Shown here piece after piece: positions 18,673 to 26,914 of a stretch of 58,137 nt of DNA (within the stretch, counting starts at the first letter, position 1; the number at the start of each line of letters is the position of its first letter). Below the pieces are notes generated by a model. The model was not told the DNA's origin. It saw only the letters and a program-made list of their open reading frames with translations, and made no database searches. The position numbers were made by a program, and so were the translations under genes. The stretch is from JBHGBM01 sp041946965 (GTDB lineage Bacteria > Acidobacteriota > Terriglobia > Bryobacterales > Bryobacteraceae), in the NCBI GenBank assembly GCA_041946965.1, contig JBHGBM010000065.1, positions 1 to 58,137 of the forward strand, written 5' to 3'.

Positions 18673-19230
18673 TTAGGGCTTCTCTTCCATGAACGCGTAG
18701 GCGATCATGTGGCAGGCGATCATGTGGCCGTCTTCGATGCGGCCCATATGGGACGAGGCCACGTGGATGTTGAGCTGCGCCATGGCCCCGAGCCTGCCGC
18801 CGTCGCGTCCCGTCATGCCGATGGTGCGGCAGCCGATGGAGTTGGCGTACTGGATCGCTTCGAGCACGTTGGGCGAGTTCCCCGAGCCGCTGATGGCAAT
18901 CACCACGTCGCCGGGTTTGGCAAAATTCTTCAACTGCTCGCGGAAGACGCAGTCGTAGCCCACGTCGTTGGCGTAGGCGGTGATGGTGGGCAACTGGTCG
19001 GTGAGCGCCATGATACGAAACCGCCGGGCGCGCTGGTAGCTGGCGCCCTTCACCATGTCGCAGGCGAAGTGGGAGGCGGTGGAGGCGCTGCCGCCGTTGC
19101 CGCACACGAATACGCCGGCGCCGTTCTCGCGGGCCTCGCGCAGCCACTCGATGGCCTGCTCCATTTTCGACATGTCCATGCCTTGCAGGACCCGGATCAA
19201 TTCGGATTTATAAGATTCGGAAAAGGTCAT
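18673..19230 (-). CDS. SIS-domain phosphosugar isomerase, GmhA-like
   Basis: A 185-residue single SIS-domain protein. It has the sugar-phosphate-binding motifs CGNGGSAS at residues 43-50 and ISGSGNSPNVLEA at 113-125, and the C-terminal SSHMGRIEDGHMIACHMIAY segment that in GmhA supplies active-site residues. GmhA converts sedoheptulose 7-phosphate to heptose 7-phosphate, the first step towards ADP-heptose; DiaA is a non-enzymatic relative. The start ATG at 19230 overlaps the ROK-gene stop by four bases (ATGA). It is the last gene of the five-gene HAD/DHS-like/PfkB/ROK/SIS operon, where a sugar-phosphate isomerase role is likely. Confidence 0.88.
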   Translation of the reverse strand: MTFSESYKSELIRVLQGMDMSKMEQAIEWLREARENGAGVFVCGNGGSASTASHFACDMVKGASYQRARRFRIMALTDQLPTITAYANDVGYDCVFREQLKNFAKPGDVVIAISGSGNSPNVLEAIQYANSIGCRTIGMTGRDGGRLGAMAQLNIHVASSHMGRIEDGHMIACHMIAYAFMEEKP

Positions 19231-20075
19231 AGGGATTTCGCCAAAGCCAGCGCGCCGTAAAGCACGCTGTCGTCTCCGAGCGCGGCGGGCTGGACGTCGA
19301 TGCGCGCGCCGGACCACGAGGTGATCTGCCGCCGCAGCTCGCTGCGCAGCGGGACGAACAGCTTGTCCCCCGCCTTGCCGATACCGCCGCCGATCACGAT
19401 GCGCGCCGGGTTGAGCAGCATGATGCAGGCCTTCAGGCCCAGCGCCAGGTCCACCACGTAACGCTCAACGAAGGCCGGGTCGCACAGGAGTTCCTTCGCG
19501 GGTTTGCCGTGATCGCGCTCCAGCCACAGGCCGCAGCACATGCGCTCGAAGCAGCCGCGGGCGCCGCACAGGCACTCCGGGCCGTCCGGGCGGATGGTGA
19601 GGTGGCCGATCTCGCCGCCGTAGGAATCCGCCCCGCGCCACACGCGGCCGCCGTGATAGATGCCGCCGCCGATGCCGGTGGAGAGAGTCATGTAGAACAG
19701 CGGGGAGCAGCCGCGGCCGGCGCCGAATTCTCCTTCGCCGACGGCGCCCGCGTTGGCGTCGTTGTCCATCACCACGGGGATGCCCAGCAGGCCATGCATG
19801 AAGGCGGTGAGGCGGAAATCCCGCCAGCCGCCCACGTGGGTGGAGAGCGCCACGCGCTGCTCGGCGAAGTGTACGGGGCCCCCGAAACCGATGCCGCAGC
19901 GCTCGAAGGGGAGTTCCTCGTGCCAGGCGCGCGCCAGCGAACCGATCTGCTCCAGCATCCACTCGCGGCCGCCCTGCTTATCAGTGGCGCGTGATTCGCG
20001 CCGCACCATGCGGTCTCCCTGGAACGCCGCCATGGAGAATTTCGTGCCGCCGATATCGATTGCCAGGATGTTCAT
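19227..20075 (-). CDS. ROK-family sugar kinase
   Basis: A 282-residue ROK protein without a DNA-binding domain, hence a kinase rather than a repressor. The phosphate-binding motif AIDIGGTKFSMAAF starts at residue 5. A second glycine-rich motif, STGIGGGIYHGG, lies mid-protein. The ROK zinc motif ECLCGARGCFE (CxCGxxGCxE) is intact. ROK kinases act on glucose, N-acetylglucosamine, N-acetylmannosamine or related sugars. It is embedded by ATGA overlaps between the PfkB kinase and the GmhA-like isomerase. Sugar specificity cannot be read reliably. Confidence 0.9.
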   Translation of the reverse strand: MNILAIDIGGTKFSMAAFQGDRMVRRESRATDKQGGREWMLEQIGSLARAWHEELPFERCGIGFGGPVHFAEQRVALSTHVGGWRDFRLTAFMHGLLGIPVVMDNDANAGAVGEGEFGAGRGCSPLFYMTLSTGIGGGIYHGGRVWRGADSYGGEIGHLTIRPDGPECLCGARGCFERMCCGLWLERDHGKPAKELLCDPAFVERYVVDLALGLKACIMLLNPARIVIGGGIGKAGDKLFVPLRSELRRQITSWSGARIDVQPAALGDDSVLYGALALAKSL

Positions 20076-21055
20076 AGCCGGGAAGCCGCCGCGCGCAATT
20101 CCTCGGGCGACGCGGTGCCGGTGCCTTTCTTCATGATGGTGATGGACGCCACCAAATTGCCGAAGCGCGCCGCCTCGATGGGCGAGCGGGTGACGAACAG
20201 CGCCGTGGCCGCGCCCGCCGAGAAACTGTCGCCCGCGCCGCAGATGTCCACCGGGTTCTCGACCGGGCAGGTGGGCACCCAAGTCTCCCCGGAGCCATCC
20301 AGCACCATCACGCCGCGCTTTCCGTGCGTCACCATCAGCACGGGAGCGGCGGCGTGGGCGCGCAGCGCGGCGTAATCGACGCGCCCGAACAGGTTGCGGC
20401 AGGCGGCTTCGGCCTCCTGCTGGTTGGGCTTCACGATGACGTTGCGGAACAGTTCCACGCGGGCGCGCGAGTCGGCCAGGAAGAGCTTGTCGGGATAGGC
20501 GGGAGCAAGGTCCGCGAGCAGCGCGCGGACGGCGGGCGTAATCACGCCCCCCTGGCTGGTCTCGGCCTGATCGGAAACCAGGATGACGTCGTAGGCGTCC
20601 ACGGCCGTTTGCAGCCGGTCGAGGAGGGCGCGTTCGATCTCGGGCGCCAGCGGCGCGGTGTTGATGAAGTCCAGCCGCGGATGGTCCTCGACGCCGGTAT
20701 CGCGGTTGATGATCTTGGTGTAGGTGAACGTCTGGATGCCGGGCGCGCGCACCAGCAGGTTGGCGTCGACGCCGCGGGCTCCCAGGGCGCGGGAGAGTTC
20801 CACCCCGAAACCGTCCTCGCCGATGGCGCCCAGCACCGCGATGCGCCCCACCCCCATGGCGGCCAGGTTGTTGGCCACGGTGCCGCCGGCACCGGGCGTG
20901 ACTTCGACGCCGGTCACACCGATGCGCGGGATGCCGGTCTCGCGCGAAGGCTCGGCTGTCGAGGGATCGTAGGTGCACCAGCGGTCGAGACAGATATCGC
21001 CCACCACCAGGGCGGAGAGGCCGGGCAGCGCGGTGAGGATGGGTTCGACGTTCAT
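20072..21055 (-). CDS. PfkB-family carbohydrate kinase, HldE-kinase-like
   Basis: A 327-residue ribokinase-fold enzyme. Its start (LVVGDICLDRW), the GGTVANNLAAMG segment and IKPNQQEAE-like motif (here VKPNQQEAEAA) resemble the kinase domain of HldE, which phosphorylates heptose 7-phosphate at C1. The anion-hole/catalytic motif DICGAGDSFSAG is intact near residue 270. There is no fused nucleotidyltransferase domain, unlike bifunctional HldE. It overlaps the DHS-like gene upstream and the ROK gene downstream by four bases each. A heptose-like or other phosphosugar substrate is inferred from family and from the GmhA-like neighbour. Confidence 0.85.
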   Translation of the reverse strand: MNVEPILTALPGLSALVVGDICLDRWCTYDPSTAEPSRETGIPRIGVTGVEVTPGAGGTVANNLAAMGVGRIAVLGAIGEDGFGVELSRALGARGVDANLLVRAPGIQTFTYTKIINRDTGVEDHPRLDFINTAPLAPEIERALLDRLQTAVDAYDVILVSDQAETSQGGVITPAVRALLADLAPAYPDKLFLADSRARVELFRNVIVKPNQQEAEAACRNLFGRVDYAALRAHAAAPVLMVTHGKRGVMVLDGSGETWVPTCPVENPVDICGAGDSFSAGAATALFVTRSPIEAARFGNLVASITIMKKGTGTASPEELRAAASRL

Positions 21056-22020
21056 GCCTGTTCCAGGATCGCCCGGCGCAGCGCGGGAAACGTGGCGCGG
21101 TGGTCGCCTTGGAAATAGAAGCTCTCGCCGCCATCGGCCACCGTGCGCACCAGAATGGTTTTATAGGGCCGGAAGTAATAGGCCGGGTCGGTCTTGGGCA
21201 GTTCCTGGTGGATGTCGCCGCGGATCGGCACAAGGTCGAAGACCGCGGTAGCGAAGCGGCAGATCTCGCGCCCCTCCTGGTGGGCCACGTTGCGCGCCAT
21301 GGAGAGCGCCTTGAGGTACACCTCGGGCGCCATCACGGCGGAGCCGAAGGCCAGAAGCACGCCGCCCTCCAGCCGCTCGACGTTGCGTGCGAAGATCAGG
21401 AAATCCCGGTAGCTGGCCGCTCCGAGCGCCGCGCCGTCGCAGTTGGGGTGCTGGTGGATGATGTCGTAGCCCACGCCGGCGTGCACGGTCACCGGCACGG
21501 AGGCGCGGTAGGCGGCGGCGATGACGCTGAGCGACTTGCAGGGGTAATCGCTCTCTTCGATGCGGCGTCCGATGTTCTCGCCCAGCCCGAGGCCGCAGGC
21601 GGCGGCTTCGCGGATCCAGTCGTTCAGCTCGCCGGTCTCACGCCACAGCCCGAACTCGCCGGTGCGGATATAGCGCGCGACGCTCTCGGTGGTGGCGCCG
21701 ATGCGCGCCAGTTCGTAGTCGTGGATGGCGCCGGCCCCGTTGAGCGCGATGTGGCCGATGAAGCCGCGCTCCACCAGGTCGATGATGTGGCGGTTGACTC
21801 CGGCGCGGAGCACGTGTGCGCCCATCATCAGGATGCGCGCGGCGCCGCTGCTCCGGGCCGCGGCGATGCGGGCGGCCAGATCCGCAAGCTGCGGATGCCG
21901 GTAGGGCGCGGGCGCCTCGTCGAGCGCGAGCCAGCGGTCCAGCTGCAAATCGTTCACGCGCTCAGCGAGCGGCTTCACCAGCAGGCGCGAGCGGTCGAAG
22001 ATGGCGTACTTACTGTCCAT
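21052..22020 (-). CDS. Deoxyhypusine-synthase-like protein of unknown function
   Basis: A 322-residue protein whose segment order parallels deoxyhypusine synthase: GAHVLRAGVNRHIIDL followed by IALNGAGAIHDYEL (residues 91-104), then VPVTVHAGVGYDIIHQ (about 175-190) and GVLLAFGSAVMAPEV. These match the NAD-binding fold of DHS by eye. The C-terminal WGK-type catalytic lysine region of true DHS is not evident, and bacteria lack the eIF5A substrate. It overlaps the HAD gene by 11 bases and the PfkB gene by four, so it is an integral member of the sugar-kinase operon. Reaction unknown; an NAD-dependent step is plausible. Confidence 0.7.
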   Translation of the reverse strand: MDSKYAIFDRSRLLVKPLAERVNDLQLDRWLALDEAPAPYRHPQLADLAARIAAARSSGAARILMMGAHVLRAGVNRHIIDLVERGFIGHIALNGAGAIHDYELARIGATTESVARYIRTGEFGLWRETGELNDWIREAAACGLGLGENIGRRIEESDYPCKSLSVIAAAYRASVPVTVHAGVGYDIIHQHPNCDGAALGAASYRDFLIFARNVERLEGGVLLAFGSAVMAPEVYLKALSMARNVAHQEGREICRFATAVFDLVPIRGDIHQELPKTDPAYYFRPYKTILVRTVADGGESFYFQGDHRATFPALRRAILEQA

Positions 22021-22822
22021 TTTGAAACAGCGTATGCAGCAGCTCGCCCGTAGGCAGGTAGTTGGCGATGATGAAGTCGGCGCCGACCCCGGCCAGCCGC
22101 TGCCGCTTCCACGGATCCACCTCGCGGCACTCGGGCTCGGCGGTGGCCACACCCACGGCGATGCCGTCCACTTCCTTGATGTTCTCGATCTCGACGTAGC
22201 CGTCGCCGAAGCCCAGGAACTCCGGGCCGCGGGCCTCGGCCGAGGCGATCAGTTGCTGGATGAGGATGCGCTTGGAGAAACTCTTGTAGTCGTCCAGGGC
22301 GCCGTAGACGCGGCCGTCGAAGTATTTCGTCACGTCCAGCAGGTTGGCCTCGTCGCGCATGTACTCCTGGTCGGTGCCGCTGGCGAGGTACATCTTCAGG
22401 CCGCGGCCGCGCAGGGCTTCGAGCAGCGCCCGGGCTCCGGGAACCAGGTACTTGTCCGGGGGCGCGTCGCCGGAGCGCAGTTCTTCGATGCGGTAGCGGA
22501 TGCGGGCGTGCAGGCGGTCGAGGTAGATGCGCTTGTATTCCAGCGGATCGAGCGGCTTGCCGCCCCGCCGGGCGACCTGTTCGGCAAGCTCCATGGTCTG
22601 GTAGATGGTCTGCTTGCCCGTGAGGCGCCAGACGAAGTCCTCGACCACGGCGCGGAGCTGTTCCTCGGTTTCTCCGGTCTTCAGATCGAGAAGGATCTCC
22701 ACCATAAGCGGGACCATCACGTCCATCCAGCCGGAGCGGATCAGCGAAATGGTCCCGTCGAAGTCGAAGAGGCAGATCCGGGCGTTCTTGGCCGAAACGC
22801 CCGGCCGGAGCTGTTCAATCAT
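22010..22822 (-). CDS. HAD-superfamily hydrolase
   Basis: A 270-residue haloacid-dehalogenase-fold phosphatase. Motif I is CLFDFDGTISL with the nucleophile and general acid at D20 and D22. Motif II lies in LKMYLASGTDQEY, and motif IV in FLGFGDGYVEIENIKE. A helical cap sits between motifs I and II. It opens the five-gene operon and begins only 18 bases after the gspD stop, so it may be transcribed with the type II secretion genes. In heptose pathways the phosphatase GmhB is a HAD protein, but this one is longer and not obviously GmhB. Confidence 0.88.
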   Translation of the reverse strand: MIEQLRPGVSAKNARICLFDFDGTISLIRSGWMDVMVPLMVEILLDLKTGETEEQLRAVVEDFVWRLTGKQTIYQTMELAEQVARRGGKPLDPLEYKRIYLDRLHARIRYRIEELRSGDAPPDKYLVPGARALLEALRGRGLKMYLASGTDQEYMRDEANLLDVTKYFDGRVYGALDDYKSFSKRILIQQLIASAEARGPEFLGFGDGYVEIENIKEVDGIAVGVATAEPECREVDPWKRQRLAGVGADFIIANYLPTGELLHTLFQNGQ

Positions 22823-22840
22823 TACCGCTTATTGTAACCG

Positions 22841-25180
22841 CTACTGCTTGACGAACTTCTGAATCCGCTTCAGTTTGCCCACCAGGTCTTCGCTGGCATC
22901 GGCAAGCTGGTTGGTGTCGTAAATCACGCGAGGCGTGAAGAACACCACCAGCTCCGTGCGCGCTTTGGAGACCGACTTTTCGCCGAAGGCGGCGCCCAGA
23001 ATCGGGATGCGGTGGAGGAACGGCACGCCGCTGGAAGTGGTGCCTTCGGTTTCCTGGATGGTGCCGCCGACCGCGATAGTGTCGCCATCCTGCACGGTCA
23101 CCTGGGTGGTGACGTTGCGCTTGCTGAAGCTGGGCGACTGGATGCCGCTGCTCGACGGCTGCACGGGCTCGCTGACTTCCTGGTTGATCATCAGAGTCAC
23201 CACGCCGCTGGAATTGACCCGCGCCAGAACGTTGAGCGTCACGCCCGTGCTGCGGTTGCTGATGGTGTTGGTGAAGAGGCTGTTGCCTCCCTGTTGCACG
23301 CCGCCCGCCAGCGCCTGCGAGGAGAGCGTAGGAACCTCCTGGCCGACGGTGATGAACGCCGGCACGCTGTCGGTAGCAATCACGGCGGGTTCGGAGATCA
23401 CGCGCGCGTACGAACTGGTCTCATTGGCGGTGAGCACGGCAAGCAGTTCGCGGCTGCGGCCGACCAGGGTGCCCGCGGAGAGCGCCAGGCCATCCGGGCC
23501 GGCGCTTCCCAGCAAGGTGCGGCCGATGGAGCCCGCCGTCGACGCGCCCGATCCCGTGGCGCCGCGGCGCTGCATGTAAGCTGCGATGCCCGCGCTGAAA
23601 GCGCCTTTCAGGTCGACTTCGTAAATGCGCGCCTCGACCAGCACCTGGCGGGGGGGCACGTCCAACTGCTCCAGCAGCCGGGAGATCTGGTCCCATTCCT
23701 GGGGGGTGGCCTGGATCAGCAGAGTGTTATCGAAGGGATTGGGGATCACGCGCGGGATGCGCACGTTCGCCATGCCGGGTCCGCCGGGGTAGCCCAGGTA
23801 GGATCCGGTCAGGTCCGGCGTTACCGGCACGGCGCCGGTGGTGCCGGCCGCGCCGCTGGCGGCGGCCGCGGCGGCGGAGCTGGGGGTGGTGGCGGTCACG
23901 TAGGGCGTACCGTATCCCACGCCATAGCCCATGCCGCCGTAGCCCATCCCGCCGTAACCCATGCCACCGTAGCCCATGCCGCCGTAGCCCATCCCGCCGT
24001 AGCCCATCCCGCCGTAACCCATGCCGCCCATCATTCCGCCGTAACCGCCCATCATGCCGCCGAAACCGCCCATGCCGCCAAAGCCCATGCCGGGGTAGCC
24101 CATGCCGCCCATCATTCCCATACCGCCCATCATGCCGTAGCCGCCGTAAAGCGCCATGACGGCCATGGCCAGGGTTTCGGCCCGGCCGTATTTGAGGCGG
24201 TAGACGTAGTTATCCACCGAGCCCACGGTGGCCTTGATGGGGATGTCGAGTTTCTTGATCCACTGATCCACTTCGGTGAAGATGCCGGGGTTGGGCGCCA
24301 CCGCGATGACGGTATTGATGCGGTCCACCGGAATGAAGCGCACGTTGCCGCCCTTCTCCGAGAGCGCGTAGGCCTTGAATACCGACTCCATTTCCTTCAC
24401 CAGGTCCGAGGGCCGGCTGTGCGAGACCTCATAGAGCCGCACGCGCTGTCCGGCGAAGGCGTCGCTATCGAACATGGCGATCAGGTCCATGGTGCGCTTC
24501 ATGTTGCGCGCGTTATCGAGCAGCAGGAGCAGGTTGGCCGCGGGATAGGTGGAGGCCTTGCCGCCCTCGCCCAAGAAGGGTTCGATCAGCTTGGCCATTT
24601 CGTCGACAGTGGCGAACTTGAGAAACACCAGGTTCAGCACCATGCGCTCGTCGGTGGGCAGGTCCTTGCCGTTGATCGTGGGGGTCATGGGGAGCTGCGC
24701 GACTTCCTTCACCGGCACGACGCGGTAGAGATCGCCCACCTGGACGATAGTGGCGCCGTTGATGCGCAGGATGGTTTGCAGCAGCGGCATCAGGTCCGTG
24801 GGTCGCACCTCGCCGTAGGTATTGATGGTGACGCTGCCGTTCACCCGCGGGTCGAGGATGTAGTTGATCTTGAGCCGCTTGGCAAGGATATCGATCAGTT
24901 GCAGAAGCGAGACTCTTTGCAGCAGAAAGCCGCCGGTTTCGGCGGCGCCGGCCTGGGCCGTTTGCGCGGGCGCGGTCTTGGGTTCGCCGCTGATGGCGGC
25001 GGGCACGGCTGCGGCCGGTTTCGCCGCGGGGGCGGCGGGCGGAGGCGCCTGCTGCTGCGGAGCGGGCGCGGGCTCCTCAGGCTTGGGAAAGTACATGATC
25101 GGCGGGTTTTGCTGCGCCGATAACAGGGCGGCCAGCACCAGAAACGACAATCCCGTGCGGGTGATCGAATCCCTTCTCAT
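22841..25180 (-). CDS. gspD: Type II secretion secretin GspD with Gly-Met-Tyr repeat insertion
   Basis: A 779-residue outer-membrane secretin. It has a signal peptide (about residues 1-24) and a Pro/Ala-rich stretch. The N0 domain (VSLLQLIDILAKRLKINY) is followed by N1 and N2 domains (LVFLKFATVDEMAKLIEPF). The secretin core carries VISEPAVIATDSVPAFITVGQ and the C-terminal IPILGAAFGEKS segment. A striking low-complexity insertion of about 80 residues made of GGMGYG-type units interrupts the protein at about residues 343-422, between the N2 and N3 domains. The gene follows the 145-residue gene with no gap and ends the secretion operon. Confidence 0.95.
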   Translation of the reverse strand: MRRDSITRTGLSFLVLAALLSAQQNPPIMYFPKPEEPAPAPQQQAPPPAAPAAKPAAAVPAAISGEPKTAPAQTAQAGAAETGGFLLQRVSLLQLIDILAKRLKINYILDPRVNGSVTINTYGEVRPTDLMPLLQTILRINGATIVQVGDLYRVVPVKEVAQLPMTPTINGKDLPTDERMVLNLVFLKFATVDEMAKLIEPFLGEGGKASTYPAANLLLLLDNARNMKRTMDLIAMFDSDAFAGQRVRLYEVSHSRPSDLVKEMESVFKAYALSEKGGNVRFIPVDRINTVIAVAPNPGIFTEVDQWIKKLDIPIKATVGSVDNYVYRLKYGRAETLAMAVMALYGGYGMMGGMGMMGGMGYPGMGFGGMGGFGGMMGGYGGMMGGMGYGGMGYGGMGYGGMGYGGMGYGGMGYGGMGYGVGYGTPYVTATTPSSAAAAAASGAAGTTGAVPVTPDLTGSYLGYPGGPGMANVRIPRVIPNPFDNTLLIQATPQEWDQISRLLEQLDVPPRQVLVEARIYEVDLKGAFSAGIAAYMQRRGATGSGASTAGSIGRTLLGSAGPDGLALSAGTLVGRSRELLAVLTANETSSYARVISEPAVIATDSVPAFITVGQEVPTLSSQALAGGVQQGGNSLFTNTISNRSTGVTLNVLARVNSSGVVTLMINQEVSEPVQPSSSGIQSPSFSKRNVTTQVTVQDGDTIAVGGTIQETEGTTSSGVPFLHRIPILGAAFGEKSVSKARTELVVFFTPRVIYDTNQLADASEDLVGKLKRIQKFVKQ
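23911..24150 (-). repeat. Tandem 15-bp repeats encoding Gly-Met-Tyr-rich insertion in GspD
   Basis: On the plus strand, units of the form GCCGTAGCCCATGCC recur in tandem with third-position variants. On the coding strand they give GGMGYGGMGYG runs and the related GGMMGGYGG and GGMGGFGG. The frame is kept throughout. At least seven near-identical five-residue units are contiguous, which would favour slippage and length variation between strains. Confidence 0.88.
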
Positions 25181-25618
25181 TTACTGCTCCTGCACATTCT
25201 TCAAACTCTTGCTTTCATCCCAGGCGCGGCGTTCCGCATCGCTGAGCTCGGATTTCCTGCTGCGCCACTTGTAGACGCCGAACGGGCCGTTGCGTTCGAA
25301 GCGCACGTACTCGCCGTCGTCGAAGGCGCGCACGGGTTCGGGCTTCACGTTGGCGGGTTCGGGCTTCACGGAGGCCTTATCCTCGAAGCGGGCCATTCCA
25401 AACGGCGTCTGGCGGTAGATCCAGGTCTTGCCGTCCGCCTGGTGCTTCCACGTGCCGGGAGCGATCTCCTCGGCATCGGAAGGGACGGCGAACAGCGAAG
25501 AGGGCGGCGCTTTCTTCTGCGCGGGGGCGGCCTGCCGCTTGGGTTCCGGCCTGGCCTTCTGGTCCTGGGCGGCGCCCAGCGAGGCCGCCATGGCAAACAT
25601 GCAAATCCAAAGTCTCAT
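25181..25618 (-). CDS. Small periplasmic protein in the secretion operon, unknown function
   Basis: A 145-residue protein with a signal peptide (about residues 1-18, ending SLGAAQ) and a Lys/Pro/Ala-rich linker. It then has a compact region with repeated short motifs, GKTWIYRQTPFGMARFED and GEYVRFERNGPFGVYKW, that look like two related beta hairpins. I do not recognise the family. It lies directly between the GspC/PilP-like gene and gspD with no gap before gspD, which suggests a periplasmic accessory or pilotin-like role for the secretin. That role is inference from position. Confidence 0.75.
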   Translation of the reverse strand: MRLWICMFAMAASLGAAQDQKARPEPKRQAAPAQKKAPPSSLFAVPSDAEEIAPGTWKHQADGKTWIYRQTPFGMARFEDKASVKPEPANVKPEPVRAFDDGEYVRFERNGPFGVYKWRSRKSELSDAERRAWDESKSLKNVQEQ

Positions 25619-25628
25619 GATTGATCTC

Positions 25629-26336
25629 TTATTTCACCGGCTCCCAACGGCATGCATCGCCAAAGGGCGTAGGTGTCACTACCTTGCGAAGTCCGTCCAC
25701 CACGGCGCCCGCGGGGGTGCTGTCATTCGGGACACAGGCCCTCACGCCCCGGCCGATGTCCGCGCCCGGTCCGGTCTGGCGCTGGACCACGGGCGTCTGC
25801 CGGGGCTCGGGTACGATGGTACGCTTCTCGGCGGCCTCGGTCCGCTCGGGCTCCACGGGCTGTTCCACCAGGCGCGTCACCCGCTTGCCTTCCCATTCCA
25901 GCTCGACGCTCTGGCCGTGAATGGCCACCAGCTTGAATTCGCCTACCTGGTCGCCGGTCCTGTAATCCTTGTTCTGCGCTCCGGCCTTCTCGCTCATCAT
26001 CGCCATGGGGCCGTCGCCCAGGTTCATCACGCCGTGGAACAGCGGCAGGGGCGGCATGGGTTTAGGCGGAGGCGGAGGGACCGCCTCGATGATCACGTTG
26101 GGGTTGCGGTCCTTGAACGGCAGCGCTTTCTGCGCGATCTCGATATATTCGGCGGCGGTGACCGGCCTGGGCGCGGGCTGCGGAGCGAGCGGCGGCGCGG
26201 CCACGGGCCGTATGGCCCGGCCCAGCACCTGGCGCTCGCGCGCGCGGGCGGCATCCCACTCGCGGCGCAACTGCCATGCCGCCAGGGCCGTGAGCGCCAG
26301 CAGGGCCGCGTTCAGCAGAAGCAGTTTCCTTTTCAA
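25629..26336 (-). CDS. GspC/PilP-like inner-membrane secretion protein
   Basis: A 235-residue protein with one N-terminal membrane anchor (LLLLNAALLALTALAAW), a Pro-rich periplasmic linker and a beta-rich domain at about residues 95-150 with the pattern GEFKLVAIHGQSVELEWEGK, as in the homology region of GspC and PilP. Those proteins link the inner-membrane platform to the secretin. Its ATG overlaps the stop of the GspM/PilO-like gene by four bases. A C-terminal extension after about residue 160 is low in recognisable structure. The role is inferred from topology, domain pattern and place in the operon. Confidence 0.65.
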   Translation of the reverse strand: MKRKLLLLNAALLALTALAAWQLRREWDAARARERQVLGRAIRPVAAPPLAPQPAPRPVTAAEYIEIAQKALPFKDRNPNVIIEAVPPPPPKPMPPLPLFHGVMNLGDGPMAMMSEKAGAQNKDYRTGDQVGEFKLVAIHGQSVELEWEGKRVTRLVEQPVEPERTEAAEKRTIVPEPRQTPVVQRQTGPGADIGRGVRACVPNDSTPAGAVVDGLRKVVTPTPFGDACRWEPVK

Positions 26337-26914
26337 AACGTCCCTTTCTTTTCCGGGATCAGCTTGCGTGGCACGATCCCGCAGACTCCCAGCCGCACGC
26401 CAATGGTCTTCTCCTTGGCGTTGCCGGAACTGATGCGCACCTCGTTGGTGGCCACCAGTTGCGGTTCGTTGGAGAGATCCGCCAGAAGGTTCACCATCTG
26501 CTCGATGCCGCAGGTGAAGGCCACCGTGACGGCGACCTCGCCGTACTCGGAACTGAGCGCGCGGGCCTTCAATTCCTCCGCGCCGCGCACCTGGATGCCG
26601 TTCTTCTGGCCCACGCGCCGCAGCAACTCCAGCAATTGCGCCTGCGCTTGGGCGGCGGTGTCGGCCGCCAGCATGCCCTTTTCGCGCGCCGCCAGGTCCG
26701 CCGCGGCCTGCTTCAGCTCGGCGCTCTTGGCCGGCACCAGCGAGACCAGTTGGCGGAGCCGCTCCAGGCGCTGCTCGGCGGCTGGGGTGGATTCGCGCGG
26801 CGCCACCGCGGCCGGCGGCCGGTCGTCATACACCCCGAAACGCAATACGAGCACGAACCCCACCCCCAGGGCCAGCAGTGCGGCGCTGCGCCGGTCCAGT
26901 TTGCCTACGGTCAC
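26333..26914 (-). CDS. gspM: GspM/PilO-like platform protein
   Basis: A 193-residue bitopic protein with a single membrane segment (AALLALGVGFVLVLRFGV), a coiled-coil stretch at about residues 45-100 and a small alpha/beta domain at the end, which is the PilO/GspM layout. Such proteins pair with GspL/PilN in the inner-membrane assembly platform. It starts with GTG at 26914, overlapping the GspL-like stop by four bases (GTGA), and its own stop overlaps the next gene by four bases. Sequence identity in this family is low, so the call rests on topology and operon position. Confidence 0.7.
   Translation of the reverse strand: MTVGKLDRRSAALLALGVGFVLVLRFGVYDDRPPAAVAPRESTPAAEQRLERLRQLVSLVPAKSAELKQAAADLAAREKGMLAADTAAQAQAQLLELLRRVGQKNGIQVRGAEELKARALSSEYGEVAVTVAFTCGIEQMVNLLADLSNEPQLVATNEVRISSGNAKEKTIGVRLGVCGIVPRKLIPEKKGTF

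Noticed and set aside
23911..24150. GspD repeats as a CRISPR array
   Set aside because: Units are 15 bases with no unique spacers and translate in frame to a Gly-Met-Tyr repeat.
23012..25123. Long plus-strand open frame of 703 residues opposite gspD
   Set aside because: It is His/Ala/Gly-rich antisense of a well-supported secretin and has no recognisable domain; high GC keeps the complementary frame open.
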